Shown: positions 36,663 through 48,674 of the stretch, piece after piece | Numbering within the stretch: the first letter of the stretch is position 1 | Layout of the letters: each line of letters starts with the position of its first letter | Source of the DNA: Desmodesmus armatus | Taxonomy: Eukaryota > Chlorophyta > Chlorophyceae > Sphaeropleales > Scenedesmaceae | Direction of reading: 5' to 3' | Length of the DNA stretch: 64,000 nt | Assembly (NCBI GenBank): GCA_007449985.2 | Contig: VIIQ02000015.1 | Span: forward strand, 62,001 to 126,000 | Program-made: the position numbers and the translations under genes | The notes under the pieces: model-generated | Seen by the model: the letters and a program-made list of their open reading frames with translations, nothing else | Database searches by the model: none | What the model was told of the DNA's origin: nothing

Positions 36663-39600
36663 ATGATGATGAACAAGGCGCTGGCGCTGTGCGCCATCCT
36701 CGCTGTATTGGCTTTTGCCACGGCACAGGTGGGAACCGGTGGGGTGTGCGTGCATCAGTTAAACGATGCGCACCTGTGATGGCTGCTTGATAGAGCACTG
36801 CGCAGCTGTGTCGTGCTCATTTGCTGCGTAGGTTTGGTAAAGACTCACACCGCTGCTTTACCAATGTGCGCAGGATGTGAAGGCTCAGGGCGACGCAGCA
36901 GGTATGTAAGACTATCAGGATTGGATGCTCTTCGGTTGCATGTTCAGCAGGGGCGGGACAAGCAGGCATGCGCCTTACGTCCGTTACTCAGCTGGCACAA
37001 CTTTTGGCAGGCATGGCCAACGATAGCAGATGCGCACGCAGTAGTTGACGTTGCTGTAGAGACGTGCTGCATTGACCAGGTGGTTGCTGTAACTGCAAGA
37101 GCTTTAGGTGGCTGTGGTTGACCTTTTTCTCTGTGTGTTACGCCCTTTTTATTGCAGCTGCAGCACAGTCAACCAAGAAGGGCTACCACTACAAGGGCGG
37201 TGAGTTTGCTGCTGTCAGACATTCCCCTTCAAGGAGAACATGCAAGGCTTGCCCGTTGACCAAAACATATGCACTTCAAAGCTCTGACACCGTTAGTGGG
37301 CCAGCAGTAAAGGGGCTGTCACAATCTATGGCAGCCATCTCGTTTCAGCAGAAGAGTGGAAACAGCACTCTGGGTTGGCTGACACATACAGCAGATGGCA
37401 CCGTGCCAGCAGTGCTTATGGTTGGTTCTTGCTCTGTGTCATGCTTGCTCACTCAAACTTGCTGTGGCTTTCACTTGTTGCAGATGGCTACTCCCACGAT
37501 GAATATGAGAAGCATGCCTACGGCGAGGGCTACCCTCAATATGACGATGAGGGCTACTATGGCAAGGACGGTGAGTTTCACCTGCCACCACTAGTAGTAT
37601 GTCACATCGTGCGACTCATGGTGAACTTCATCGAACACTGAGTGTTCACTGATAGTAAGGTGGTGACAAATGTCTAGTGTAGACATGACCGCCTCAGTCA
37701 GACTGGCCGTGTGGCATTGAGGGGTGGAATGAGACGTCTTCCATTGCACAATTGGATGGAGGGGTTCACATAGCTGTCCAGTTGTGCCAGACGTGGCATG
37801 TTTGCGCGCTGTCGGCTGCCTGTGTCGGTCCATTGAATTCAAATCAATGCTGCAATTCAATGATGCACATGTACTCCATATGCTACCTGTACTCCAGTTG
37901 TTATGGCTCTTCACTGCATGAAGTATCTTAAATGCATGAAAGAAGTTTCCCTGCATCTGCCTGCGTGACCAGTTACTGATTTGCCCTGCACAGCTGATTC
38001 TGAAGAGTTGGTGTGCCCCCTTGGAGGCTTGTACACATCTGTGCACATGAATATGCGCGAGTATGGGCATCTTTTGGTCAACAGCTTGACTCATTGCTGG
38101 TTGCTGTTACTTCTGCAGACTACTACAAGGGTGGCAAGCCCGGCCGCAAGGGCCCAACCGGTGCAACTGGCGCAACTGGCGCAACTGGCGCAACTGGCGC
38201 AACTGGCGCAACTGGCGCAACTGGCGCAAGCGGCGCAAGCGGCGCACCCGGCGCAACCGGCGCAAGTGGCGCACCTGGCGCATCAGGCGCACAAGGCAAT
38301 ACAGGCGATACAGGCGCAGACGGCCCAACCGGCCCTACGGGCGCGCAGGTGGGCCAATGTCTTGATGTTTGTGCATCATGCTGTGTAGTGCTATGACAGC
38401 GGCTCTTTGTGGCTATCAATGGCCAGGTCACCCACTCTGGCGACCTGTATCTTGCTGGTGTATACCCTTCATGCCATTATCAGCATATATATTTATCTGT
38501 GGCACATATATGTGCATTCTAAGATGTGCCACATCTGTGACCCGGGATGCTTGGTTGTCTGTGCCACAGATAAATCTATAGTTATGTATGTGTCTGACTG
38601 GTTCCAATGCCAAAGCAACCAACATTTGCTGCTCTGCTCTGCACTGCCTGTTTTTTTGTCTTGCTGCTGTTGCCCTCGCTGTCGCACCCAAATTGGCACC
38701 GAAGGGCCCAGCTGGAGGTAAGACCACTCTAGCTATTGAGATAGTTTCATCATGCTTTTGCTGATGTGCCAGCACTATTGGGGGGGAGGTTGTTACAAGT
38801 AGATACTTTCACCGCAAAGCGGTACTCTCAGCACCACACTGGCTAGGCAGTGCCTTTGATCAGCCTGATCAGAGCATTGAAGTTGAGTTGAGGCTGAGGG
38901 GCAATGAAGTCGCTGCAGCCCTGCATACTTGTTGTCAGGCCTAGGCCAGCTTCATCTGTCGTATCAGAGTGCTTATGTGTTTGTATGAGTACATAGATCA
39001 TCAGTACATGATGTCTTCCCAGATAAGCATGTAAATATATGCTTGTCATCTTCATGATACTGTGACACACCTTGTTGCCTTGTTGCAGGACGCACACTGC
39101 CCAGGGTCTGCCTGAACTCCGACCAGCCAGCCCCACCCCAGCCCACCGCAGCTTCCAGCCTGGACGGTGGTCTGCCAGTCGTTGTTGGCTTTGTCTACAG
39201 GGCTGCGATTGGAGCTTCTGATTGGGACATTGGAATTGATGCTGGCGGCAACTACAACCCTGCTACTACTGTTACTCTTGGCGGGAGTTGGGGAACCCAA
39301 ACAGACACCATCAACGGCGGCTCCAACTTCAACGACAATATTGACTTTGTCCTGACCTACACCGTGGGTGATGGCTACCGCATGACCCTGGACTCTCAGG
39401 ACGAGGGTGGTGCAATTGACGCCGCTGTCTCCTTTTTGGTCAGTGACAGATATGAAGCCGGTGTGAGGGCAACTGACTACCACAATGCCATCATGATTGT
39501 TGCGCGCTCTGTTCAGGATACCGCTGAAGCCGTGGCCTCCGTCTCCAACCTTGTTTTCTCGTTCGATCAGCGCAGTGGGGAGGACCCCTGTGGTTCCCCA

Positions 39601-39831
39601 CTTGTAGACCTGCTCAGGACTCGCACCGAGGGCATTGACCGTGAATGGATCATCTCTGACAGTGACCTGTCCCACACATCTTGGCGGCTGACTGGCACCA
39701 TGCGTGTTAACCGTGCAACTGCTGACACTGCTGCTGCGGAGAACCAGGTGCAGGTTGTGATCTACACCATGCCAATTGTCAACAAGGTCTTCAGCACCTG
39801 CAATGGCTGCGCTTTCTACCCTATCCTCTAA
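36663..39831 (+). CDS. Secreted collagen-like protein with a C-terminal domain of unknown family, intact copy
   Basis: Seven exons: 36663-36728, 36874-36901, 37158-37199, 37484-37570, 38119-38348, 38705-38717 and 39089-39831. All introns are GT-AG and the sum of 1209 gives 402 aa. Residues 1-22 are a signal peptide (hydrophobic core [15 protein letters not shown]). Residues 40-79 are Tyr/Gly/acidic-rich ([20 protein letters not shown]), which might support tyrosine cross-linking. Residues 80-154 are 25 uninterrupted Gly-X-Y triplets, mostly GAT, GAS and GAP, with Thr available for O-glycosylation. Residues 156-402 have conserved motifs [37 protein letters not shown] and [15 protein letters not shown], and I do not recognise the family. 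It is likely exported to the wall or extracellular matrix. No transmembrane segment was seen after the signal peptide. Successive ATGs at 36663, 36666 and 36669 make the start uncertain by two codons. Confidence 0.85.
38705..38717 (+). other. 13-nt microexon of collagen copy 2
   Basis: GGCCCAGCTGGAG, identical to the copy 1 microexon, after CCGAAG and before GTAAGA. It supplies Gly-Pro-Ala-Gly and the phase change needed for the last exon. Confidence 0.7.
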
Positions 39832-40541
39832 GGCAGTCACCACTCTGTCATTGTCATGATGACTTAAGAGAATGCAACACTGGGCACTCAGTGTATAGCC
39901 ATTGAGCTTGCTTCTGTGTTGTTGCCTGTTGGTGCCTTGAGTAAGGGTACCAGTCTGACCTTTGGACATTAGGGTTGTCACATTCTAGTTACTTGGGTAA
40001 GGCTGACCACTGAAATGTGGCTGCCTGCTGGAAGTCAGCTGTCACAGTTGTTGTCACTCTCTCCTGTGTTGCATGCGTGTGCCCCAGACAAGGCTGTGTT
40101 GCCAAGTCTGGCGGCCAGGATAGTGTTGACAGAAGCCGTTCAACAACCGTTGTCAGTAACATGCGGCATACTATAGGTTTTGATTAGGGTTGTCTTGTTG
40201 TTGTTGTTGCCAACATGTTGGGTTGCCCTAAACGGGTGTGTGCCTCATGTCATGTGGACAAGGCAAGGTCATGGGATTTGGAATCCCAGGTTTCTCACAG
40301 ATCAGGCACTTGGGTGAAATCTCCAGCCGCTGCAAATGCCACAGTGTGGCCTCCTGGAAGGGTCGAGAGCACTTGTCCTTGGCCCTCACCCTTGCCTTGC
40401 ATGCACTGTAGCATACTCTGTAGGGGCATTAGCCCAAGGACAAGATGTTTTGTGGAGTACTGTCTCAGATACCAGGCTGACCTCTTCATGCATGTTGACT
40501 TTGGGGCACAGTTTTTGTGTGTGGCTACATGTATGGCGACT

Positions 40542-40546
40542 TGTAA
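40542..40546 (+). terminator. Possible polyadenylation signal TGTAA, collagen copy 2
   Basis: Same motif and context as 14416-14420. Confidence 0.25.
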
Positions 40547-41325
40547 CCAGTACTTGCAATCCCTCCCACTCTGTACATGCATGCCTTGATCAACTTGTGC
40601 TTGCCCATATCTCCCCCTCTTCTTCTATCCTAGAATGGGGACAGTCACACCAGCATACTCATCATGACATTTGTTGCAAGCTGTTGCCAGCACATGACTT
40701 TGTATGGGGTTGGACAATTCAGCACCTGCAGTTCCAGCTGGGTTGTTATCATCAACTTGTGACAATCAGCACCAGCAACAGCAAGATATGTTCAGCGCTC
40801 TTGGTTGTTTGCCAAGCATGTATATGCAGTCCAACCACTCACCATTATAAGTCTGCAGCCAACGGCTGCTGATTTCAGTATGAACAGAACCCCGTCAGAT
40901 CAACCCCTTGGCCTGTTGTGCATTGCAACAATTGAGAGCAAAGCAGCATGCTAGCCATGCACTCAATTTTTATGACGCAGATGAAACACATGGTGTGGAA
41001 CACTGATTGATTGTCCAAAAAAGCAAGTGACTGCAGCTGAGAGCCTGCAAGTGTGGCAGCATGTTCGCCTCAAGCAGCAGGCTGGGCAGTTGTCATGCAG
41101 CTTTTGCCCATAGAATGGGCCATACAACAGGGCTCCGATGATTCCTCAGTTGCTGCAAGTTAAAGTTGCTGCAAGTTACAAGTGGGGCAACTTGCAGCAA
41201 CTACTACACAAGTGTGGCCCTCCTGTATGTCACTGACAGGCCAAAGCTGCAACTGCAGAACTGCGACAGCAGAACTGTTGGTGGGAGGTGTGACTGCAAG
41301 CAGTCTCGTCCTCCTGTCCTGTATC

Positions 41326-41391
41326 ACCCTGCACTGTACTACCCTGCACTGTAGTACCCTGAACTGTACTACCCTGTACTGCAGTACCCTT
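41326..41391. repeat. 15-bp minisatellite, 4+ units
   Basis: Units start at 41326, 41341, 41356 and 41371. The copy 1 site has three. Confidence 0.85.
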
Positions 41392-41669
41392 GCCCGTTGG
41401 ATGGGCGTGCTGCAGCCCGCTGCTGTGTCCATGCTGCTGCTGACATGTCGGCTCAGTTGCTCATGTGATCCCAGGCCCACACGTGTTACTGTCACTGTTA
41501 CACAAGGCTGAGATGACGCAACCACTCAGTGCATGAAGCATGGCGATGTGCACACAAATCAGGCCTGACCTCATGGTAAGGCATTAGCACTTTGAACAAA
41601 CAGACACACTGCTACACCACCAGCAGCAGCAGGACAGTACCAGCAGCAGCACTGGCTGCCTCATGAACC

Positions 41670-42667
41670 CTACAACCTACAGGGCCGAGCAGGGAGCATA
41701 GCCCAGCCGCTGCTCGGCGCCAGGGGGTTTTTGAAGCCCCCATTGACAGCCCCACCCTGTGCTGCAGCGGCAGCCGCCAACTGCTGTTGCTGCTGCTGAA
41801 GCTGCAACAGCAGCGCCGCCTGTGGCACACCTTGCTGCTGCTGTAGTTGCTGCATCTGCTGTATCTGCAGGAGTTGCGCACCCAACACCGCACTAAACCC
41901 TGCGGCGGCATTTTGCTGTAGCAATGCAGGGTTGGCAGGCAATGCAGCAGGCGCCATGCTACCAGCCGCCGGCAGTTGACCCATCGCTGCGCTGCTACTG
42001 CTCTTGACACAGGTTGTGCAGCAGATGCAACATGTTGACCCCTGCTGCTGCTGCTGCTGCGCAAGCAGCACGGCTAGTGCATGGTTGGGCTGCATGGCAG
42101 CAGCAGCACCCCCAGCAGCATCCAGATGCAGCTGCTGCAGCAGCAACTGCTGCTGAGGCGTGAGAGCAGAGAAGGTGGGGCCAGCCTGCACTCCTGCTGC
42201 TGCAGCTGCTGCTACTGCTGACACTGCCGGTGCTGACACAGCCCCTGTCCGAAGTGCTGCTGCTGCTGCAACAGCATCGCCTGTGGGGTGGCACTGAATG
42301 CCATAGCAGCAGCACTCGCACCAGCCTGATGCTGCTGGGCTTGCAGCAGGTACTGATGCAGCAGCAGCAGCTGCTGCTCCAGCTGGGGGTTGACAGCAGC
42401 AGCTGTGGACACGGCAGGCAAGCTCTGCCCCATCCCTGCTGCCGCCGCTGCTGCTGCTTGTACTGCTGCGTTGGCGTCCTGCTGCTGCTGGGGCTGCCTA
42501 GTACTGTGCCCCATGCCCATTGGTGCCTTCAGACCCTGCCGTACTGAAATGACCCTGGGCATCCATCCCATAACCGCCCCCACCCATCCCCAGGGGCCTG
42601 GTGCGGCCAACCCTGCTGCTGCTGCGCCCCTGCCTGCCTGCCATTCCAGACTTCCAAGTCTATCCAT
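41670..42667 (-). pseudogene. Gln/Ala-rich coding region, longer copy, frame-broken
   Basis: The upstream frame has its first ATG at 42667 (MDRLGSLEWQAGRG), contains KAPMGMGHSTRQPQQQQ and LEQQLLLLHQYLLQAQQHQ, and ends at 42212. The downstream frame runs from about 42239 to 41670 with TPQQQLLLQQLHLDAAGG and MQQLQQQQGVPQAALLLQLQ. No splice pair was found that joins the two frames. A third frame upstream (GYGMDAQGHFSTAGSEG) also looks protein-like, so the true structure may include small introns I have not resolved. No known domain is visible. It is about 0.4 kb longer than the block 1 copy. Confidence 0.4.
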
Positions 42668-44027
42668 CGTCAACGCTACGCCCAACAGCGAGAGCAGCTA
42701 CTGACAACAATCTGCTCTCAAACAAAACCTCACCACACAACAGCACGTGGCCCAGCAGCCGCGACGCACACCCAAGATCGGCGCCACACCACCACTGTTC
42801 CAACTCCGTATGGGCACCACGGCGTGCCGCGACATGCCATGTGATGATAAGGCCAGCACATGCTGCGTCCAGACATGCAACAGCAGTGTCTGCAACTCCA
42901 GCTCCATATATTATAAGCCCCATTCTGAGTGTTGGACCCTTGATCCTCTGCATGTGCCGTGAAAATAGTGATGCGGGTCAGGCACAGTCTGTACTTGCAT
43001 TGTCAGGTGCGCACTAGATGATACAACCCACGATACCAACAGCGCCTTCGCCACAAGCAAACAGCAGTTGTGTGTTGACCATAGGAAGGCACAGCAACTG
43101 GGAACGTGATAAGGGCACACCAGCACGCACGGCAGTCCTGCCCTGGACAGCATTCAAGAAAGTTGAACATCACATGCATTGTGATGTTGAGACCAGCATG
43201 TATGCTGTTGCAGCATCACAGGCCAACACCAATACGTTTGAGCAAAGCTCATGCACGCAAAACGCATGCATGCAGATGCACCGTCACCAAAGCGGGGCAG
43301 TGAATCTGGGGAGAGTGTGTGCGTGTGTGTGTTCATTCGCACACGACAGCACACAGCAATTTCAAACCTGAGCAGGACTGGACGCAGCGCACAGATCAAA
43401 GTGGCATCCGCCCAGGCAGCTGGGACGGAGCCCAGTGCAGAAACTCAGAAGCACCACAGCAACACGACACACCCACAGCATCAAATGTTGTGGTGTTGGC
43501 AAAGGGCAGGCAGCATCACATGACCGTTCGAATATGATAGGGGCGAAGCTGGACACGACGTGCACTGTAATGGTAAGGCCTGGACTGAAACGGCCGGACA
43601 TGCATTCATAACATTTGCACTTTGCAAATGGGGCCGGAACCACTGGAGGTAGAAACGCCACACGCACAACGCAAACAAAACAGGAAACACACCACACCTT
43701 GATGTCCCTTTGCTGCTGCACTGCACATCCATACGTACGATGCGCGGATAGACAGCCATATTGTGCACTGCGCTGTTGCCGTTGGCACCCCTGACAAAAC
43801 CAAAGCACATACCACACACGACACTCGCGCACACCCACACCCATACCCACTCGTACATATGTGCAATCTGAACAGCCAGGAAGCAGCCACAGCAACAAGA
43901 CTAAAAGCTACAACAACACAGCCGCTGCTAGCACCCCCACAACATGCGCAGCAACAAGTCAACAAACCACCTTATGCAATGCTCACTGTGTCCCTCTGAA
44001 AGGGTTGTGCCATCAGTGACAGCATGT

Positions 44028-44045
44028 CCTAAACCCTAAACCCTA
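44028..44045. repeat. Short interstitial CCCTAAA-type motif, second copy
   Basis: Duplicate of 21393-21410, just downstream of the AP2-D stop. Confidence 0.5.
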
Positions 44046-44075
44046 GCCCCACAGCCAGCCTGCACAATCAGCACT

Positions 44076-46304
44076 TCAAGGCCACATGGCACCACACACC
44101 TTGCTTGTATGTGATTTGCATGTTCATAGTATGCTAGCTACTTATGTAATCTATGTGCTTAACACCCCGCCCAACAGCTGCAGGACCACCCGCCCCGCCT
44201 TTGTGCCAGCCCTCGCCTGCTGCTGCGACCACCAGGCAGCCATGACGCTGCCGCCGCTGCTGGCGCCGAGGCTCCCTGCTGCCTGCACCCCTTCACACAG
44301 CCTGCGCAGGTCGAGCAGTGCCTTGATCAACTGCTCCACAACAGGCATCAGGAGCACACAGTCGAACGGGCCCACGCTAGGGTCTAGGCACCCCGCAGCA
44401 ACCGACAGGAAGCTTGCGCACAGGTGCTGCACTGCAGCGCCCACGCGCACCACCGCTTCACCCCTGCGGCTGGCGTCTGGGAACGGCTGAGAAGTGCGCA
44501 CACGAATGCCCCAGGTAATGGTGGTGCTGCCTGCGTACGGCTGACCGCTAGATGCCTGCATCGAGTAGGCCCTGAAGAGCTGCATCAGATGTGCGACAGA
44601 CACATCCACAAACAGCATCAGCTCGCCCACAGTGCGCAGAGTTGCGAGGGATGCTGCCTGCTGCGGGTGCTGGTTGAAGGCTGCAGCAGCTGCCGCAGGC
44701 GCGTATGGGTGGGCATGTGCACCTGGCCCATAGCCTGCCTCATAGCCTGCCCCTGCAGCTGCTGCTGGTACCAGATCCCCAGCAGCTGTGGAGTGTTCTG
44801 AAGCTGCTGCTGCTGTCTGTGCAAGGGACCCATTGCTGGAGGCAGCTGAACCAACCCCTGGGTGCTGCTGCTGCACAGCTGCTGTGCCTTGCGCAGCAGG
44901 AAAGCCCATGGGGGGGCTGCCTGGCGCCGGGTGCTGCCACTGCTGCTCCTGCAACCTGAGCAACAGCAAGAAGCAGCATGGCATGTGTCAGTTGAAATCA
45001 CTTTGCCATGGTGGTGAAGGTGCACACGATCATAGCAAGCAAAAATGAGGGCATAGTGATAAGTGCCGAAATGGCTACTGCGTACTTCATCAGTAGACGG
45101 TGAAGGTCCCCTGAGCAAAGTTGTGTGTTTGCCTGTGCTGCACATGCTAGCGCACCCTTAGATCAACGAGCAAAGACGAGAGGCAACTGTAATCGATTGG
45201 CACCCTACCTCTGCACTGCACCATTATCCTGCAGGGTAGTGGCCTCCAGGTTGCTTGGTCCTGCTGACAGCCCTGCTGCTCCAGCTGCAGCAGCAGCAGC
45301 AGGGCAGCCCACACTGCTTGCCTGCAGCACCTGAGACTGCTGCTGCACAGCACCACCTGAGCTACTTGCCCATCCTGCTGTAGCAGCAGGAGGGCAGGCT
45401 GTGCCGGCGATGAGCAGCAGCGACGCCTGCTGCTGCTGCATCATGCTGGCTGTTTGATATGCACCAGGCGCTGGCACGCAGCCTGTGAAGATCTCATCAA
45501 GGAGTGCTGCATAGTCTGTGCTGGCAGCATCCATGTCTGCCTGCAGGAGGGCATCTGGTGCTGGCAGTGGCTGCATGCCCATTGCAGGGCCATCTGCTGC
45601 CAGCTCTGCTGCCAAGATCATCATATCTGTGTGCTGAGGGCCTGATGTGCTGTGCTGGCCCATACCACCATGCTGCATGGCTGCGAGGGTCCAGCTGTCA
45701 CCCGCAGCAACGCCGACCGCTGCAGGTGCTGCTGCTGGTGCCTCAGCAGGCAGCCTAGTGGGTGATTCTGGTGCTGCTGCTGCCGTTGCTGCGGGTGCTG
45801 CTGCTGGTGCTGGGGGTGCCACTGCTGCTGCTGGGTCAGCGTGCCCGCCTGCTGCTGGTTGGTTGAGCCAGGTGGCAGGTGCACGGTAGGCACTCTCCCT
45901 GTCCAAAGTACTCAGGTACCGGCGGACTCTGTCATCTACATCCTCACTGAACGCTGTATGCGTGCCAGGAGGGAAGTTTGTGCCCCGGTTTGTACCCTGA
46001 TCTGCTGCTGTCCTGATGGAGAGAACTGCCTGGTCGCCATCTGTGCCAACTTTGCGGATTCAAACCTGCAAAAGCATCACGTTGCTGGTGAGATAGGTTT
46101 CACCGCTGTCACATGCAGCTGTTGACGACGTTGAGCAAAGGTGGTTGAAGTCTGGAAGCTAAAGCAGCAAGTTGCGTGTCCCATCTGCGCAGCGGCCTAC
46201 CTGCCAAGGTCAAGGGACCCGTGGAAGCAATATCTGGCCCTGAAACGTTTCGTCTTGCGTCCATGTTCAAAGGACACACCCAGCCCATGGGAGCGCTTGT
46301 TCAT
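44076..46304 (-). pseudogene. AP2-family paralog D, AP2 frame broken, with an extra candidate intron
   Basis: Close duplicate of AP2-B. Exons by homology: 46201-46304 (start MNKRSHGLGVSFEHGRKTKR), 45209-46065, 44166-44955 and a final 24-nt exon 44076-44099 if the 66-bp insert at 44100-44165 is spliced. Read unspliced, the protein ends GGVLST at 44151; spliced, it ends GGVCGAMWP exactly as AP2-B. The second exon is one frame off between its acceptor and HATNFPPG-equivalent sequence (THE TNFPPGT segment), and none of the alternative AGs I checked restores it. The AP2 half-domain is therefore broken here, independently of the B lesion. The linker, the acidic block PDALLQADMDAASTDYAALL and the C-terminal domain remain open, which suggests recent inactivation or use of a downstream start. 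Confidence 0.6.
44100..44166 (-). mobile_element. 66-bp AT-rich insertion with 5-bp target duplication, candidate introner
   Basis: AP2-B has ACACACCCCGCCC where AP2-D has 66 extra bases, flanked by ACACC at 44096-44100 and 44162-44166. On the gene strand the insert begins GTGTTAAG and ends CAAG, so GT-AG removal of 44165-44100 rejoins GGG to GTG and restores the B reading frame in phase 0. The insert has in-frame stops and is much richer in A+T than its surroundings. No terminal inverted repeat is obvious. Confidence 0.6.
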
Positions 46305-46652
46305 GGCGACTTTAAGCCGATAGCTCTTTGTAATGCTGTGGTATCTATGAAGACGAGGACCATCTGGTGGAATGCTATCCCGTATGGGATGAAGTGGTGC
46401 GTTTCAACATTTCAAATTGTGCCGCAGGGTTTTTGCCTGACATTCGCAAAGCCAAGATTACTGCTCCAGTGTGGGTGAGAGGCCAGCTGAAATTGCACTT
46501 GGCTGCAGGTCGGCGGCATGCTGTTGACCTGAGCGCTGATAGCATCACAGCTGCAGCCCAGTACAACTGTCCCAGCTTGTGGTCTTTTGTGTTTCATGAT
46601 AATGACGGCAACACACGGTGCACGGCAATGCATGGGTGCATCAAGCTTGCTG

Positions 46653-48544
46653 TGCTCTCACAGTGCACGGCATGTTGAGCTGTCTTGCTTGGATGTACAC
46701 ACAGAGTGTGCTGGTGGTGGTGCTGGCGAGGCTTTGGGTTGACAGTCCTGCATGTATCTGATGCACGTGCTGCTGTCGTGTGGTTTGGCTGTGGGAGGCT
46801 TGCAACTGGATGCTGTGCCAAAGCAGTCTGGCAGGCTGCTGGGGGTGCATTCTCCACTTGATGCAGTGAGTAGGTTGGAAGAGGAGAAAGCATTGAAAGG
46901 CATTTAGTGCATCGTCCTCTTCCAGCAAGCGGGGGTGCAGATGCCACTTGGCACCCAAGTTATGGATATTGTTGGACAGTGCGCATAGTGGTGCGCATCG
47001 GCTGCATGTTCCCTGAGTGGTGCTTTGTCAGCGCGCTCTGACCATGGCGGTTCCATGCAAGAAAGCAATGCTGCCTTCTAGTCTACCGCGGTGCGTGCAT
47101 GTTGGAGGTTGCCTGTATGGGGTGTTTAAATGGGGCATGCTGGGGTGTTTGGAATGGATGTGTTGCGGGTCCTTTGCATAGGCATGTGGCTGGTGCCTTG
47201 CAGTGCAAGTCCGCTTCTTCTCTCTTGCATGCAGGCGCCGCCTTGAAAGCCCGGCCTGAGAGATTTGGGGTGTACACTTGAGGGTCCAGCTTGCCTCAGA
47301 GTGGCTAGCTGGTGCTGACACAAAGGCACTTGGGCCCTATGGACTGCCACTACTGGGGCTTGGGAGTCCTCCCTAAAAACATACGTGCCACCATCTGTCG
47401 CAACATGTGCACAGCTGTGGGGCCAGACACAGACTGCCTGCAGAGCACAGCAGCCCATGGCGTGCAGGGACAAGGGGTGTTCCAGGAGCTGAGCTGGTGA
47501 GGCAACAGAGCATCGGGTGTGCTGCCCGCGTGACTTGAATCTGAACATTGTGTGGAAGGAGTTGCTGGGAGGTTGACGCATTGTATGAGTGGGGCTCTGC
47601 CTGGCTGGGAAGTTAGTAACAAGTGGGAGCTATGCTGCTGCATCAACAGTGCAGTCCTGGGTGTACATGTTGCACATGCAGGCCCAGGCATACAAGAACG
47701 CATGCCTTGAACTCCGTTGCTGTGGATAGGAAAGATACCGAGAGGCAGTCGCGTGGAGTGCACTGCAGATTGTGGGTGCCCCTGCTGTCCATTTGGTGAG
47801 GGTGTTGTTCATGCCCGCTGGTGTGTCACACACTGTACACACTGTGTGCAGTGCCCTTCGTCCCTTGTCTGGGCCGCCCAGTGCTTGGGCATGTTCCTGT
47901 CGGGCATGCAGCCTCACCCCACTGCCCCATCAACATGCATCATGCTGGAGTGTGCATTTTGCGTCCCTATGACGGTCAGCAGTGTCTTTGGTTTTTGCTG
48001 GCAGTTGCATCAGGTGCTGCCGCTGCTTTGAGCTCGGCTCAAACACTTACATGATATGCTGGTGTTGCCCCTTGTCTTTGGTTACGAGATCTCCCGTCGA
48101 CCAGTGGGGCACTTCAAGTGACACAGCCCCACCCCTGAGTTCATGCAAGGCCTGTGGCTATGGTTGGAGTATTGAACCACCCGGCCTCACAGGGTCGCTG
48201 TCAGGGTTCAACCTGGGTAGGAGTTGGCAGGGTTTTGGGCAGCATGGATGTGCCATGCACTGTCAGGAGGGCAGGTTGCCCAGAATGAGACATGCCAGCC
48301 AAGCTACGGGCAGTGCAGTGACGCTGGTGGTTGGGATCAGCAATGCATGCACGATTTGGATTATTTAGCAGTGCAACAGGCGCAGTTGCTTGCTTTTGCA
48401 AGGGCTGTGGCTGACTGGTGGAATCTTCACTGGGGTTGTATTGCTCCTTTTAGGTGGGATCAGTGCTGGCGTCCTGCTGTCCTGGTTGTGAGGTGGTGTT
48501 TTTGTTTGTGCGCAACACGACACCTGCTGTATTGTGTAGCAGTC
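46653..48544. repeat. Inverted counterpart of 33.3-35.1 kb, no gene
   Basis: Runs antiparallel to 35138-33230 with small indels, and starts abruptly at the end of block 2. No coding gene is supported. Confidence 0.7.
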
Positions 48545-48674
48545 AGTGCTGGCTGCGCAGCGCTCAGGGATTTGATTGAAATAGCACGTGGACACCAGAT
48601 CTGACCAGATCTGACCAGATCTGGTGTCCACGTGCTATTTCAATCAAATCCCTGAGCGCTGCGCAGCCAGCACT
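48545..48674. repeat. Perfect palindrome, 58-bp arms and 14-base spacer
   Basis: Left arm 48545-48602 is the exact reverse complement of right arm 48617-48674. The centre is built from three copies of a GACCAGATCT-like decamer. Each arm matches one site at about 33230-33290 (ATTTCAATCAAATCCCTGAG), so one arm is an extra inverted copy. It lies about 550 bp upstream of the AP2-E start and could extrude a cruciform. Confidence 0.95.

Larger units (their letters stand above)
39832..41669. other. 3' flank of collagen copy 2, no separate gene
   Basis: Duplicate of 13753-15479, with a possible TGTAA signal at 40542-40546 (about 711 bases past the stop) and a 15-bp minisatellite at 41326-41391. Confidence 0.55.
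36508..46652. repeat. Segmental duplication block 2 (partner 10468-23935)
   Basis: Carries collagen copy 2, the longer Q/A-rich region and AP2-D. Compared with block 1 it lacks 3.95 kb at 42899, has 10 more Gly-X-Y triplets, an extra 15-bp minisatellite unit and a 66-bp insertion in AP2-D. It sits between the two arms of a large inverted repeat. Confidence 0.85.
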
